Source: Chytridium lagenaria
Lineage: Eukaryota > Chytridiomycota > Chytridiomycetes > Chytridiales > Chytridiaceae
Reading direction: 5' to 3'
NCBI GenBank assembly: GCA_025449115.1
Contig: JAHLKC010000316.1
Location: 1-15,258, forward strand
Length of the DNA stretch: 15,258 bases
The stretch's first letter is position 1; the number at the start of each line of letters is the position of its first letter. The notes under the pieces are model-generated. The model was not told where the DNA came from. It saw only the letters and a program-made list of their open reading frames with translations, and searched no databases. Position numbers and translations under genes: made by a program. Below are positions 1-8,559 of the stretch, one piece after another.

Positions 1-1110
1 CGAGGAGACCAAACTAAACGGGAATCGCGCCAACGTATAACACGGTCTTGATCTTAATCGGTCTTGATCTTAATAACGCAGAAGAAAGCGTTAGTTAAGA
101 TAACGTTAGTATATCTGACAAAATGGCCAACATAAAAAATGCATCAAAAAAGGAAAACTCACAAAGCAATGTTCCGTCATGACGGAGTGACCGAACCAAA
201 CGGGAATCGCGCCAACGAATAACAAAGTCTTGATCTTAATAACGCAGAAGAAAGCGTAAGTATATCAGACAAAATGACCGATAAAAAAAAAGGATACAAA
301 AAAGGAGACTTACCAACCGATGTTTCGTCATGACGAAGAGACCGAACCAAACGGGAATCGCGCCAACGAATAACAAAGTCTTGATCTTATCTTGATCTTA
401 ATAACGCAGAAGAAAGCGTAAGTATATCAGACAAAATGACCGATAAAAAAAAGGATACAAGAAAGGAGACTTACCAACTTGCGCCAACGAATAACAAAGT
501 CTTAATATTAATAACGAAAAAGAAAGGGTTAGTATATTGGACAAAATGACCGATAAAAAAAAAAAAACAAAAAAAAAGGAGACTTACCAACCGATGTTTT
601 GTCATGACGAAGAGACTGAACCAAACGGGAATCGCGCCAACGAATAACAAGGTCTTGATCTTAATAACGCAGAAGAAAGCGTAAGTATATCAGACAAAAT
701 GACCGATAAAAAAAAAGGAAACAAAAAAGGAGACTTACCAACCGATGTTTCGTCATGACGGAGTTACCGAACCAAACGGGAATTGCGCCAACGAATAACA
801 AAGTCTTAATATTAATAACGCAGAAGAAAGCGTTAGTATATCGGACAAAATGACCGATAAAAAAAAGGAAACAAAAAAGGAGACTTACCAACCGATGTTT
901 CGTCATGACGGAGTTACCGAACCAAACGGGAATTGCGCCAACGAATAACACGGTCTTGTTCTTAATAACGCAAAAGAAAGCGTAAGTATATCAGACAAAA
1001 TGACCGAGATATAAAAAGGATACAAAAAAGGAGACTTACCAACTGATGTTTCGTCATGACGGAGTCACCGAACCATACGGGAATCGCGCCAGCGAATGAC
1101 ACGGTCATGA
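1..1110 (-). repeat. Left tandem array of ~151-bp units, continuing off the window
   Basis: About seven units lie head to tail. The GGGAATCGCGCC landmark falls at 20, 202, 353, (lost near 474), 627, 778, 928 and 1079, so spacing is 150-151 bp except where units are altered. Each intact unit has a GTCATGAC palindrome core, an A-rich tract (T-rich on the minus strand) and ends like ACTTACC/CTTAATAACG, which on the minus strand are a GTAAGT donor and a TTATTAAG acceptor. The unit near 20 has a 16-bp tandem duplication (43-58 and 59-74). The unit near 480 lost about 40 bp including the palindrome. The same unit lies inverted at 8560-10142. A minus-strand ORF (951-661) is only read-through of two units. 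The true left end is outside the window. Likely role (inference): subterminal repeats of a DNA transposon. Confidence 0.95.
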
Positions 1111-1427
1111 TTTTAACAATGCAGAAGAACGTATTAATAATGCAGAAGACCGTTATTTATCTAGATATCCTAGAATAAAGCGTTAGTATAAATTTCAAAA
1201 TGGCCGAGATAATGAAGTAAGAAAATAAAGGGGTTGTATCAAGAAATGAACACTTACAAACCGATGTTTTGCTATGACGGAGTGACCGCATCAAACGCCG
1301 AACGGAACGGAATTAGCGAAGGAAGTAACGCGGTCTTGATCTAAATAGCGTAGAAGACCTAAGTTCAACCATGATCGGATGACGGAACGGAATGGGTCGT
1401 ATTGCAAACAAATGTTGTTGGCTTACT
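1111..1427 (-). repeat. Degenerate inner edge of left array
   Basis: Recognisable fragments of the unit persist: a CGGTCATGATTTTAACAATGC block near 1100, and a block near 1262-1340 with the order 'ACCGATGTTTTG..TATGACGGAGTGACCG..GGAATTAGCG..CGGTCTTGATCT'. Spacing is stretched and identity is low. No gene is visible here. Confidence 0.7.
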
Positions 1428-1500
1428 GGCTTACGGAGCGATGGAACGGATTGGCTTACGGAGCGATGGAACGGAACGGCTGACGGAGCGATGGAACGGA
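1428..1500. repeat. Three-copy 25-bp tandem repeat
   Basis: The 23-bp string GGCTTACGGAGCGATGGAACGGA occupies 1428-1450 and 1453-1475, and a copy with one or two changes lies at 1478-1500. The step is 25 bp. GGAACGGA also occurs singly nearby at about 1310 and 1385. It may derive from the GACGGAGTGACCGAACC part of the 151-bp unit (inference). Confidence 0.85.
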
Positions 1501-1610
1501 ACCCTAACGAACGATGTAGGCTTGATCTTTATAACACAGATTAAGCGTTAGCATTTTTTTTTGAAACGAACGTACTTAAGATGCTTGACGATGTTGCATA
1601 GACAAAGCCA

Positions 1611-1648
1611 AACAACAAGGCAGATGAACAACAACAAGGCAGATGAAC
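1611..1648. repeat. Perfect 19-bp tandem duplication
   Basis: AACAACAAGGCAGATGAAC occurs at 1611-1629 and again at 1630-1648 with no spacer. It lies in a non-coding stretch. Confidence 0.9.
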
Positions 1649-2144
1649 GAGAGATTCAGATTCTGTTCACCGATGAAGTCAGTGTAAGAACAAGTGTCGT
1701 TGGTAAGAGAGGGGGAATGGAATGAACTGTTAACAACGAAGGTTGATAAAAAGCAACACAGACCTTATGAAGAAGCCCATCCAGTGTGGAAAAGACAGCA
1801 GAAGCTAGCGGACCTGTAAAGGCGGAGTGTTTGATGATGTAAGAACAAAGTTGTGCAAGAGAATGTTGAAGGAAAATGTAAATTTATTTTGTTATCAAGT
1901 TTTCACACAATCGGTTTTTAGCTCGAGAAAGCATCATGGTCGCGTTCATTTTTAATAAAGCAATTGCTAACGATTCCTTCTTCGCCTTTTTGGTGATGGC
2001 TTACTATTTTCGTTGTCGGGTTTCGAGTTTTGCCTGCTACTTCTTGTTATGGCCTTGAGCCTCGTCATCATACTAGGACCATCTTGAGTTAGTTCATTTC
2101 TTTTCCTTTAAAGTTAAGTTATTTCACGTACAAGTAAAGTATTT
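1649..2144. other. Non-coding stretch, nothing recognised
   Basis: There are stops in all frames and no convincing exon. The stretch is purine-rich to about 1880 and then T-rich on the plus strand. It lies between the decayed array edge and the first possible gene. Confidence 0.6.
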
Positions 2145-2449
2145 TTACCGTGATGTTCTGTTTCTCTGACCCTTTACCGGAGATGGTGTTTTTTCCTGGG
2201 CGTCTTCAGGCCTTCCGTGATTGTTGCTGGTTTGAACCAATTTGCTCATTTCTAACTTCCGAATAAAGATATCGTCGCCTTCTTCAAAATGGTCTTTGGG
2301 TTCCCCACTATCGTTGCTTCTAATCGTCGTCAGCATTTCCGCCCAGATCGTCACGATTGTAAGTCTTCTCTTTATCGTTACTGTTGTTGCCGTCATAATA
2401 ATCTTGGCAGACATCATCAATCGTAACGTAAGATTTCTTCTTCTTTCAT
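2145..2449 (-). CDS. Possible small two-exon gene, unrecognised
   Basis: On the minus strand an ATG at 2449 opens a short acidic start (M-K-E-E-E-I-L). A candidate 47-nt intron (2427-2381, GTTACG..ACAACAG) joins it to an open stretch 2380-2145 ending in TAA, about 85 aa in all. The second part is charged, with E-E-G-D-D and a basic C-terminus (K-G-Q-R-N-R-T-S-R). Another minus frame across the proposed intron is also open and acidic, so the model is uncertain. No family is recognised. It is downstream of, and on the same strand as, the gene at 2589-3565. It may be chance or a decayed exon. Confidence 0.25.
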
Positions 2450-2476
2450 TTTGAACATGTTTACCTTTTGGTTGAT

Positions 2477-2590
2477 CTAGTAAATGTTATTATGAATAAA
2501 AGCCAACAACAAACCTTCACGTTCCAAATACCTTTTGTACTCAGTATCTTTGACGTTATGGATGCCATCGCAGTCATAGAACAACACGTC
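2477..2590 (-). other. Coding-like block just after the stop of the 2589-3565 gene
   Basis: On the minus strand from about 2590 to a TAG at 2479-2477, one frame reads as ordinary protein: N-D-V-L-F-Y-D-C-D-G-I-H-N-V, then a charged helix-like stretch, then L-L-L-A-F-I-H-N-N-I-Y. It starts where the upstream gene model stops (TGA at 2591-2589) but in a different frame, one base away. It could be the true C-terminus of that gene beyond a one-base indel, or an exon joined by an intron I did not find. No family is recognised. Confidence 0.4.
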
Positions 2591-3565
2591 ATTGTTTCCA
2601 ATTGTTCACTCCTTGGCTAACTGGAAGATGGCATTAGGCGTTACGGAATTAACATCACTTACCATCAAACACGTTTTTGGGATCATTGCTTGTACTGTTA
2701 GCTTGATCTAACGTGCGCGGAGGAACAGGGTTGGAAAAATACAAACGCTTATCTAATTACGTTAGCGGAAATAATAAAACTATTTACCCTTTGTATTTTT
2801 GAACGGTATTTTGTAGCTGTTTCTATCTGTATCCCACCTTATATCCTGTGTGCGGTACAATCCATCTCTGCCTTCTAAACTCAAAAAGTGAGTTGTTTCT
2901 GCCCAAGCTTCTTTATATTGATTCACTATCTAATCATAGCATTAATGATAACATATTAATACACAATCTAATTTCAACCGTACATATGATAACTCCTTTT
3001 CCAATGAGTTTGTAGGTCTTGACGGCATAGCCTTTAAGTACTTTTTGAGCTCGTCGGCAACGGCTAGAATTGGACGTTTACCGTCTCCCTCTATCACGCT
3101 GATCTGCTCCGGGGTAAGATAAACTTGCATGATTGCTCCTATACTGAAGAGTAAGAAAACACATAAAGACTGAGCTTACTTTCTCCACCAGACCTCCGTT
3201 TGCTGGCCATCAGCCACCTTGGATCTTCCTCTGGGAGCTTCGTCTAGAACCTCAACATATGGATCCGTCTTTATTGACGACGCCCGTTTCATAGTTCCTT
3301 GTAGTTCATAGCTGGGTGGAGGCTTTCGAAAAGAGTCCCCAGAAAGTCTAGCAATAAAAGATCGCGCTGATTCATCATCCTTTATTGCAGATACAGCTTT
3401 TGTAAGATCGGGAAGTAGAACTCTGAAAACATTGCTGCTCTCAAAAGAGATGAGAAACGATATAAGCTCAATCGAAAGGTTATGGGCGTTGAAAAGATGG
3501 CTTTGGAAAGCCCTCTGATCTTCTAGTCCAATGTCTTTACAACAGCCTGCGCAAAAGAAGTTCAT
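2589..3565 (-). CDS. Five-exon gene with N-terminal C2H2-like zinc finger; likely transposon accessory protein
   Basis: I join exons 3565-3180, 3143-2984, 2929-2788, 2707-2663 and 2620-2589 (254 aa). The introns are 36, 54, 80, 42 nt, all GT..AG (GTAAGC, GTACGG, GTAAAT, GTAAGT), and phases agree at every joint. Residues 5-28 have C-x2-C-x14-H-x4-H, a single C2H2-like finger that could bind DNA. The rest (a leucine/serine-rich part, a proline-rich P-P-P-S-Y segment, then a mixed helical part) matches nothing I know. The start ATG is only 42 bp from the divergent ATG at 3608, so the two probably share a promoter. Sitting between inverted arrays and next to a KDZ transposase suggests an accessory role, by inference. 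The C-terminus is doubtful: coding-like sequence continues in another frame to 2477. Confidence 0.65.
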
Positions 3566-3607
3566 TGATTTGATTTGAGTAATAATTTTCTCTTACGTAC
3601 TGTCCGA
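3566..3607. promoter_or_regulatory. Short bidirectional promoter / 5' UTR spacer
   Basis: Only 42 bp separate the minus-strand ATG at 3565 from the first plus-strand ATG at 3608. The spacer has AT-rich TGATTTGAGTAATAATTTTC and no clear TATA box. Either the real transcription starts lie inside the opposite gene or the spacer is a very compact shared promoter. Confidence 0.5.
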
Positions 3608-4656
3608 ATGAGCACAAACCGTCTCCCGACTCCTCCAAATGGTGATATCTCTACAACTGGAACTCCGACGAGTGAGATACACACGTTTGATGCGCTGCAA
3701 AGCAATATAGAGCACGGTATTGCATACTGCGACTTATTCTTCTTTGATAATAACGCTCAAACCATGAAACAATGTATGACAAAAAGGGTATTCACTCCAG
3801 GCTCCATCCACACCAAAACGTTTTATTAAAGGGAGCTTCTATCATGATGGGGCTCTTCTTCAGCAGGATGGTAGAGTAATAATGTGTTATTATGTATGAC
3901 TTACATCCTGGTCAAAGACATAGAAGAAAAATCGGATGATAAGAGAAATACTGAATTGTTGAGAAGCGACCAAAAGACGAGGTTTTTCAATATGCATTAT
4001 AGAAACGTTGTTCGAGAAGTATTTGATTAAAAATGCTTTTTGACATCATATTATTATAGGCTGACCTGATGGCACGCAAGGTGGACGCATCGATATCCAT
4101 ATTCGCCTCCCATTCTTCAAGTTCCTTCTCCAAAGTATATTCATCGGTAGAGTTTGATAAAGCCAACCCAAACTATGCAAATGTGGAGTTAAAAAGGCTT
4201 GGTGATCTGAATAGAATTAGAAACACGGTGGATAACAATTACGCTTTAAGCGCTGATCGGAAACGACTGATTGAGGAGCGAAGCTACGTATCTCGAACAC
4301 TACTGAAAGAATTCACAAAATTGAATGAAAAGGTTTATTATTGAGCGATATCTTATATATTTTTATTTTTGTTTTTATAAGCTCAACTAATTATTTCAAT
4401 TAAGGTGGACCAACTAATCAACACATTTGAGGAATATCGCCGAGGCCAGTTTGGGCCGATACCAACGCCAACGTCTGGACCTGTTACGCCGTTGACACCA
4501 TCAACGTCAAGGAATCAACGATCATCCGCAAGACAAGCTACTGCTGCCAGCTCTCCTATCCGCCATCGTTCGTCAACAGAGAAAATTGTGCACTCGGTTA
4601 CTCGTAATCTTCGACGCAGCCCCAGAAATGCCCAACGTCCCAAAAGATTGCAATAA
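3608..4656 (+). CDS. Five-exon gene, unrecognised, with basic Ser/Thr/Pro-rich tail
   Basis: I join 3608-3716, 3787-3870, 3924-4018, 4060-4332 and 4405-4656 (270 aa). The introns are 70, 53, 41 and 72 nt with GTATTG, GTAGAG, GTATTT and GTTTAT donors and AG acceptors; phases agree. The N-terminus is T/P-rich (R-L-P-T-P-P-N-G-D). The middle (exon 4) is a charged, likely helical or coiled-coil segment (V-E-L-K-R-L-G-D-L-N-R-I-R-N). The tail is rich in S, T and P and ends in clusters of R and K (N-L-R-R-S-P-R-N-A-Q-R-P-K-R), a possible nuclear localisation signal. No domain is recognised. It is divergent from the finger gene and 61 bp upstream of the transposase start, so an accessory role in the same element is plausible. 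Exons 2 and 3 are short and least certain. Confidence 0.6.
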
Positions 4657-4657
4657 A
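4652..4657 (+). promoter_or_regulatory. AATAAA polyadenylation signal overlapping the stop codon
   Basis: The last codons read CAA TAA, so the TAA stop (4654-4656) lies inside AATAAA. The next gene's ATG is at 4718. This leaves very little room for a 3' UTR. Confidence 0.5.
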
Positions 4658-4717
4658 GAAACTATTATTAAGTTGTAACGTTTGACATATTATTTCCACA
4701 CTAAGATCTCCTTAATT

Positions 4718-7700
4718 ATGGAAGATGACAGGAAGCGTAAACTTTCAAAGTCTGATAGACGTAGAGAAAAGAAGCTAAGGAAACAAAATATACCATTCTC
4801 TCGCGACATTGTACGGATTAAAGACAACCATGCCTACGGAAAAGATGGCGAGATTCTTTCGTTGGGACTCCTGTCATGCCCAACCGTAACATGGTTTCTG
4901 TCACTACTCCTGTTGAAGCGGATGAAGATTTATTAGCATCCCACTCCAAGATCATGATGATATGCATCTTGATTCTGTCCGTAATGACGTTGATCACGAG
5001 TACCTTGGTGAAGTTGAGGGTGACAATGCACCTACCATCGAAAACATTTTGAGATCGTACGTTCCAGAAACGCCGATCATCGAGCATTACAAGGGTTTTG
5101 CTACAGAGGAACAGCTAAGGTACCCTTTATCTTTTGTAGCCGCTTACTTATTCTTATCCCTCCGTAGTACATCCAAAATAACTTAAAAGAATACGTGAGA
5201 AGGCTGGTTGACAACGAGGCTGTCTGGATACGGTTAACAAATGATACATACATCGTGCAGGATTTCACGCGTATAATTGAAAAGACCAATGAACTTGAAA
5301 TAAACCAGGTATATAAAAAATAAGTAGCTTTATTTTAGCCAAACAGAACACCAAATTCTATACAATGATATCAATATCTGGATTAGAAGTAGGGCTTGAT
5401 ATTCGATGCAGCTGTTCCTACGACGTAAATGCTTGCTTGCATAAAGCCGCTCTACCTCACGTAAAGGACTTATGTAGACCAGCACCAATATCCGACACGC
5501 TTTTAATTTGTTCTCATATATCTTGGAAAGTCTACGCTGTTCGAAATGATGATGCTATCGTTGCCGAAAATCATCCATATGAAATCGTTAAGCTGATGGT
5601 ATAACATAAGAAAACGTCACTGACCATCTCATATTTCAATTAGGTAATAGATGGAATGATACGATACGCGTGTTCCGGAAAATCTGGTTGCCAAAACAAA
5701 AAAGGCATTCTGAAGGAAAACCGAGGATGTCGGCACATCAAGTTACTCTTTACGTTAGAGCCGCTTTTGAAGGAGTTCAACAAAGAATTGATACCATTCA
5801 AAGCTGTTAAGTCGGACACGTCGGTATCGTACAAGCCTATTCCACCTCCATTGAATCATATACTTCCGGAAGAAGCTTACCTTACGGAGACATTGATATT
5901 TGATCACGATCGAACGAGTTTGAGTGTCTTAAAGCTGGAACCTGGATCTGCGCGATGTTCATGTGGCTACAAAATATCTGAAGGAATCGAGTTTTCAAAG
6001 TGTCTGAGGAACGCAACATTATTCACACATGACGAATCGTTTCAAGTTCTCATCGAAGTTTCTCCGTGTCCGGTCTGTAAAGCACAGAAACGATTCTCCA
6101 ATTGTGTCGGGCCCGATTTGACGGAGAGAGGTATTTTTAACAAGAATAACGATACTTTGTACACACACCGCATTTTCGACGAGTTCACGGAAGCAATGGT
6201 TCAAATGCAAATAACTTTTGAATCTTTCTTAAAGCTGCTGCGTCCAAAATATCTTTATAAGTCAAAACTTGGTGTAGTAAAACTTCCAAACAAGCAGAGC
6301 TTCACCGAGGTATTCTCTTACATTTTTATTTCTCCTTATTATTTCAGGCTTGGTTTGCTTTTCGAGTTCTTCAGGATCTATCAAAACATATTCAATGCCG
6401 AACGTGTCTGCGAAATGGCTACAATTGTGCTGTACGATGGAATTAGTGTTGGGTATCCTCAGAGTAAAATGACGGGCACACTGCGACCACCAACCATCAC
6501 GGATCACTTAAGCCCTATTTGTCAAGACGTCAGGCGCATCAAAGGCAAACAGGTGATATATTTGCAACAGTAAATTTATTAATAGAAAAAGTTGTTACCG
6601 ACAGGAAAACACGGTCCAACATTAAAGCGTTTTGCAAGCACTACCGGAGCGAGCTAAAAAAAAAGGGAGATTTCGAGCAAATGGCGGAAGATGCCATTAG
6701 CAATATCATAATCAGTCTTCCCGTAGAATTACAGTGGATAATCTTCCAAATTATTGAAGTTGAAAACACCGTTCAAGATCGGCATTGGTATGTCTTGCTG
6801 ATGGAAATCGTACGTGTTTGGTTTTCTGCATTCATGCTAAAAAATCCAAAAAGATAGCATGCGAACAGTCAGCAGTGGTCATTTTTATTCCTCTTTCCAT
6901 CTTTCTTTGAAAGAGTTCTTGAAGTGGCAACTTTTTGAATTAGATGAAAAACGAGAGGCTTTAATGAATCTACGCCGCTATGCACCGTCGATTGGGCTCA
7001 TAGTTCATCACTTCATCAACGAAAACCGGAGCATACCACAAGAATTATGCAAAGTTGTCGAATGGATTATCTCTCGTGTGGATGTGGTGAAGGTTTGCAT
7101 CATAGCCGTGCTCTTGAGATAGATCCATCACTAAAGGAGATGGATGACTGGTTGGAGGTAAGTGCATTTTATGACTTTTCTCAACGTTTAAGAATGGGTC
7201 GTTCTACGTTGTTCCTCGTCTACGGCGCCGCCCAAAGTATCCTAACCTTAACGAGCACGTTACCGAGAAGTTAAAACGAGACGGATCTTCTATGACGGTG
7301 CAGCTTGTGCAAAGTATTATTCGACGTACAGTGAGCCTTCGCTGTCCCCAGGCGCCATGGTTTTCTTATGTGAGCATTCATACTATATTGGATTTCATCT
7401 TTTCGTGGCAAGCGAAGGCCGTAACGATCCGTTCTCTACAATCATTACAAGGTTGTATAAAAACGTTGTACTTTATTAATGATATATAGATTTGAAAAAT
7501 GCCCAGATATTCTTGTTGGAGATAACAACTGCCAAGGTGCCGATTACTGCAGCTTGCGAGAGTTTGACTTCTTTAAGAACTGTCGTTTCGTTATAGATGA
7601 CTTTCATTCTTCAGTCACACTGGGTGCTCTCAAGCCTCCTTTGCTTCACACTATCGAGCTGACACAAGATTATCTCGTCTTAATACAAGTTTAACAGAAT

Positions 7701-7864
7701 CGGCCAACAAGAAGATGGGAAACCTACGTAAAGCCGCAGGCTACATGTCTGAACGCCATGCGCTCATATTCATTCAAACGTTTGTATGCATGGTTAATCG
7801 CGGGCGTTTACTGGAGGAAAGAAACGCGTTGCTTGCGAGATCAAATGATCAAATAAACAATTAA
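4718..7864 (+). CDS. KDZ-superfamily transposase with SWIM/CxC-like cysteine clusters, frame-broken
   Basis: The start is a Lys/Arg-rich N-terminus at ATG 4718. Clear introns are 5309-5346, 5599-5643, 6310-6347, 7158-7192 and 7452-7489 (35-45 nt); junctions at 4860-4940, 5120-5200, 6550-6600 and 6810-6880 are ambiguous. Cysteine clusters come first: C-x-C-x6-C-x-H (SWIM-type, 5407-5442), then C-S-G-K-S-G-C..G-C-R-H-I (5671-5739), then C-x-C and C-P-V-C pairs. The RNase-H-like core follows: V-L-Y-D-G (Asp at 6436), L-R-P-P-T, C-A-K-Y-Y, P-G-A-M-V-F-L-C-E-H, G-D-N-N-C (Asp at 7521), F-V-I-D-D-F-H (7587-7607), H-T-G-C-S, and T-E-S-A-N-K-K (Glu at 7697) then a helical tail to TAA 7862-7864. This order is that of Kyakuja-Dileera-Zisupton transposases with their associated cysteine clusters (family knowledge). 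One-base frame breaks are unavoidable near 7252-7262 and 7605-7615 and probable near 6400 and 6876. So this is a decayed copy, or the sequence has dropped bases. The first 600 bp could be a separate gene. Confidence 0.72.
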
Positions 7865-7902
7865 CTTTGCTGCTTTATTATCACACGTGTCTATAGATAT
7901 GT

Positions 7903-7912
7903 AATAAATAAA
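7903..7912 (+). promoter_or_regulatory. Polyadenylation signal of the transposase gene
   Basis: Two overlapping AATAAA hexamers (7903-7908 and 7907-7912) lie 39-48 bp after the TAA at 7862-7864, in AT-rich sequence. This supports 7864 as the true gene end. Confidence 0.55.
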
Positions 7913-8389
7913 ATGTAATGACCTTTCTATAGTTGGGTCTTGCAAATACATGTCGGGAAGCTCGTCACGGCGTGACGCGAATCATTCAGAAATTTCACAA
8001 TCAATATCCTGTGTTCCCCAAGCACCATTACCTTGCACCCTTGCACCGTCATCAACTGATCCTTCCGCTTACCCTTCGACAACCTAATAGAGGCCATCAT
8101 CTGATGGCGCAAGATCAAGACCTCACTCCTTCGAGGTCCTTTGGTTGCCAGATAGCTCTTCAAGTTGAGGTGTGTTATGTTTCTCCAACGTCATACTCTT
8201 GATCCTGATCTTCTTCCACTAGTGGATAGGCTCCTTGTCTGACGCTGTATGTCGCTTCCATTCGTTCACTACGCTGCTGGATCCTACCTAGATTCAGGTG
8301 GGTATGTTTCCGTTTACAATCATGGCTATCCTATTTCAACGAAAGGGTTTATGGTTAGCCTTCTTGCACTATTGAGTTATGTTCTATAC
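7913..8389. other. Spacer between transposase and right array; no convincing gene
   Basis: Open frames exist on both strands (plus 7933-8202, minus 8163-7927), but they overlap each other, lack ATG starts or recognised motifs, and have poor composition. A minus-strand acidic run (E-E-D-Q-D-Q-E near 8200) hints at a broken exon. A 15-bp palindrome, CGTCACG-g-CGTGACG, sits at 7963-7977 and recalls the CGTCATGACG palindrome of the arrays. Confidence 0.5.
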
Positions 8390-8559
8390 CTCTTTTGTTA
8401 TAAACATCGATCCAGCACCGTTTCTTTGCGTGTTCATTGTCGTGTTCCATCCTTCCGTCCCTCCCTCATGATGAAAACTTTAACTGTATACTTCGATTTG
8501 TTCGTTTTACTTTGTCTTGGTCATTTATTAATGGTATCATTTCTTAATCAAGCCAGCCC
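8390..8559 (+). repeat. Degenerate inner unit of right array
   Basis: The order of unit landmarks is kept with many changes: CCGTCCCTCCCTCATGATGAAAAC (compare CCGTCACTCCGTCATGACGAAAC) near 8456, GGTCATTTATTAATGGTATC near 8519 (compare GGTCATTTTGTCAGATATAC), then TTCTTAATCAAG near 8541. The ORF 8249-8680 crosses it and runs into the first good unit, so it is not a separate gene. Confidence 0.6.

Noticed and set aside
661..951. Minus-strand 96-aa ORF as a gene
   Set aside because: It is read-through of two tandem units across the intron-like part, so any real product would be the spliced form.
1..1110. CRISPR array
   Set aside because: The whole ~151-bp period is repeated, with no unique spacers, and the setting is eukaryotic.
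4861..5200. Three frame breaks near the transposase N-terminus
   Set aside because: Alternative introns (4894-4936; 5120-5199 or 5120-5202) can keep one frame, so I do not count these as certain breaks.
4718..7864. Programmed ribosomal frameshifting at each break
   Set aside because: I see no shared slippery motif at the breaks, and the number of shifts is too high for known cases.
7927..8202. Opposed ORFs after the transposase as genes
   Set aside because: They overlap on opposite strands, lack clear starts and motifs, and have neighbouring stops; kept only as a note.
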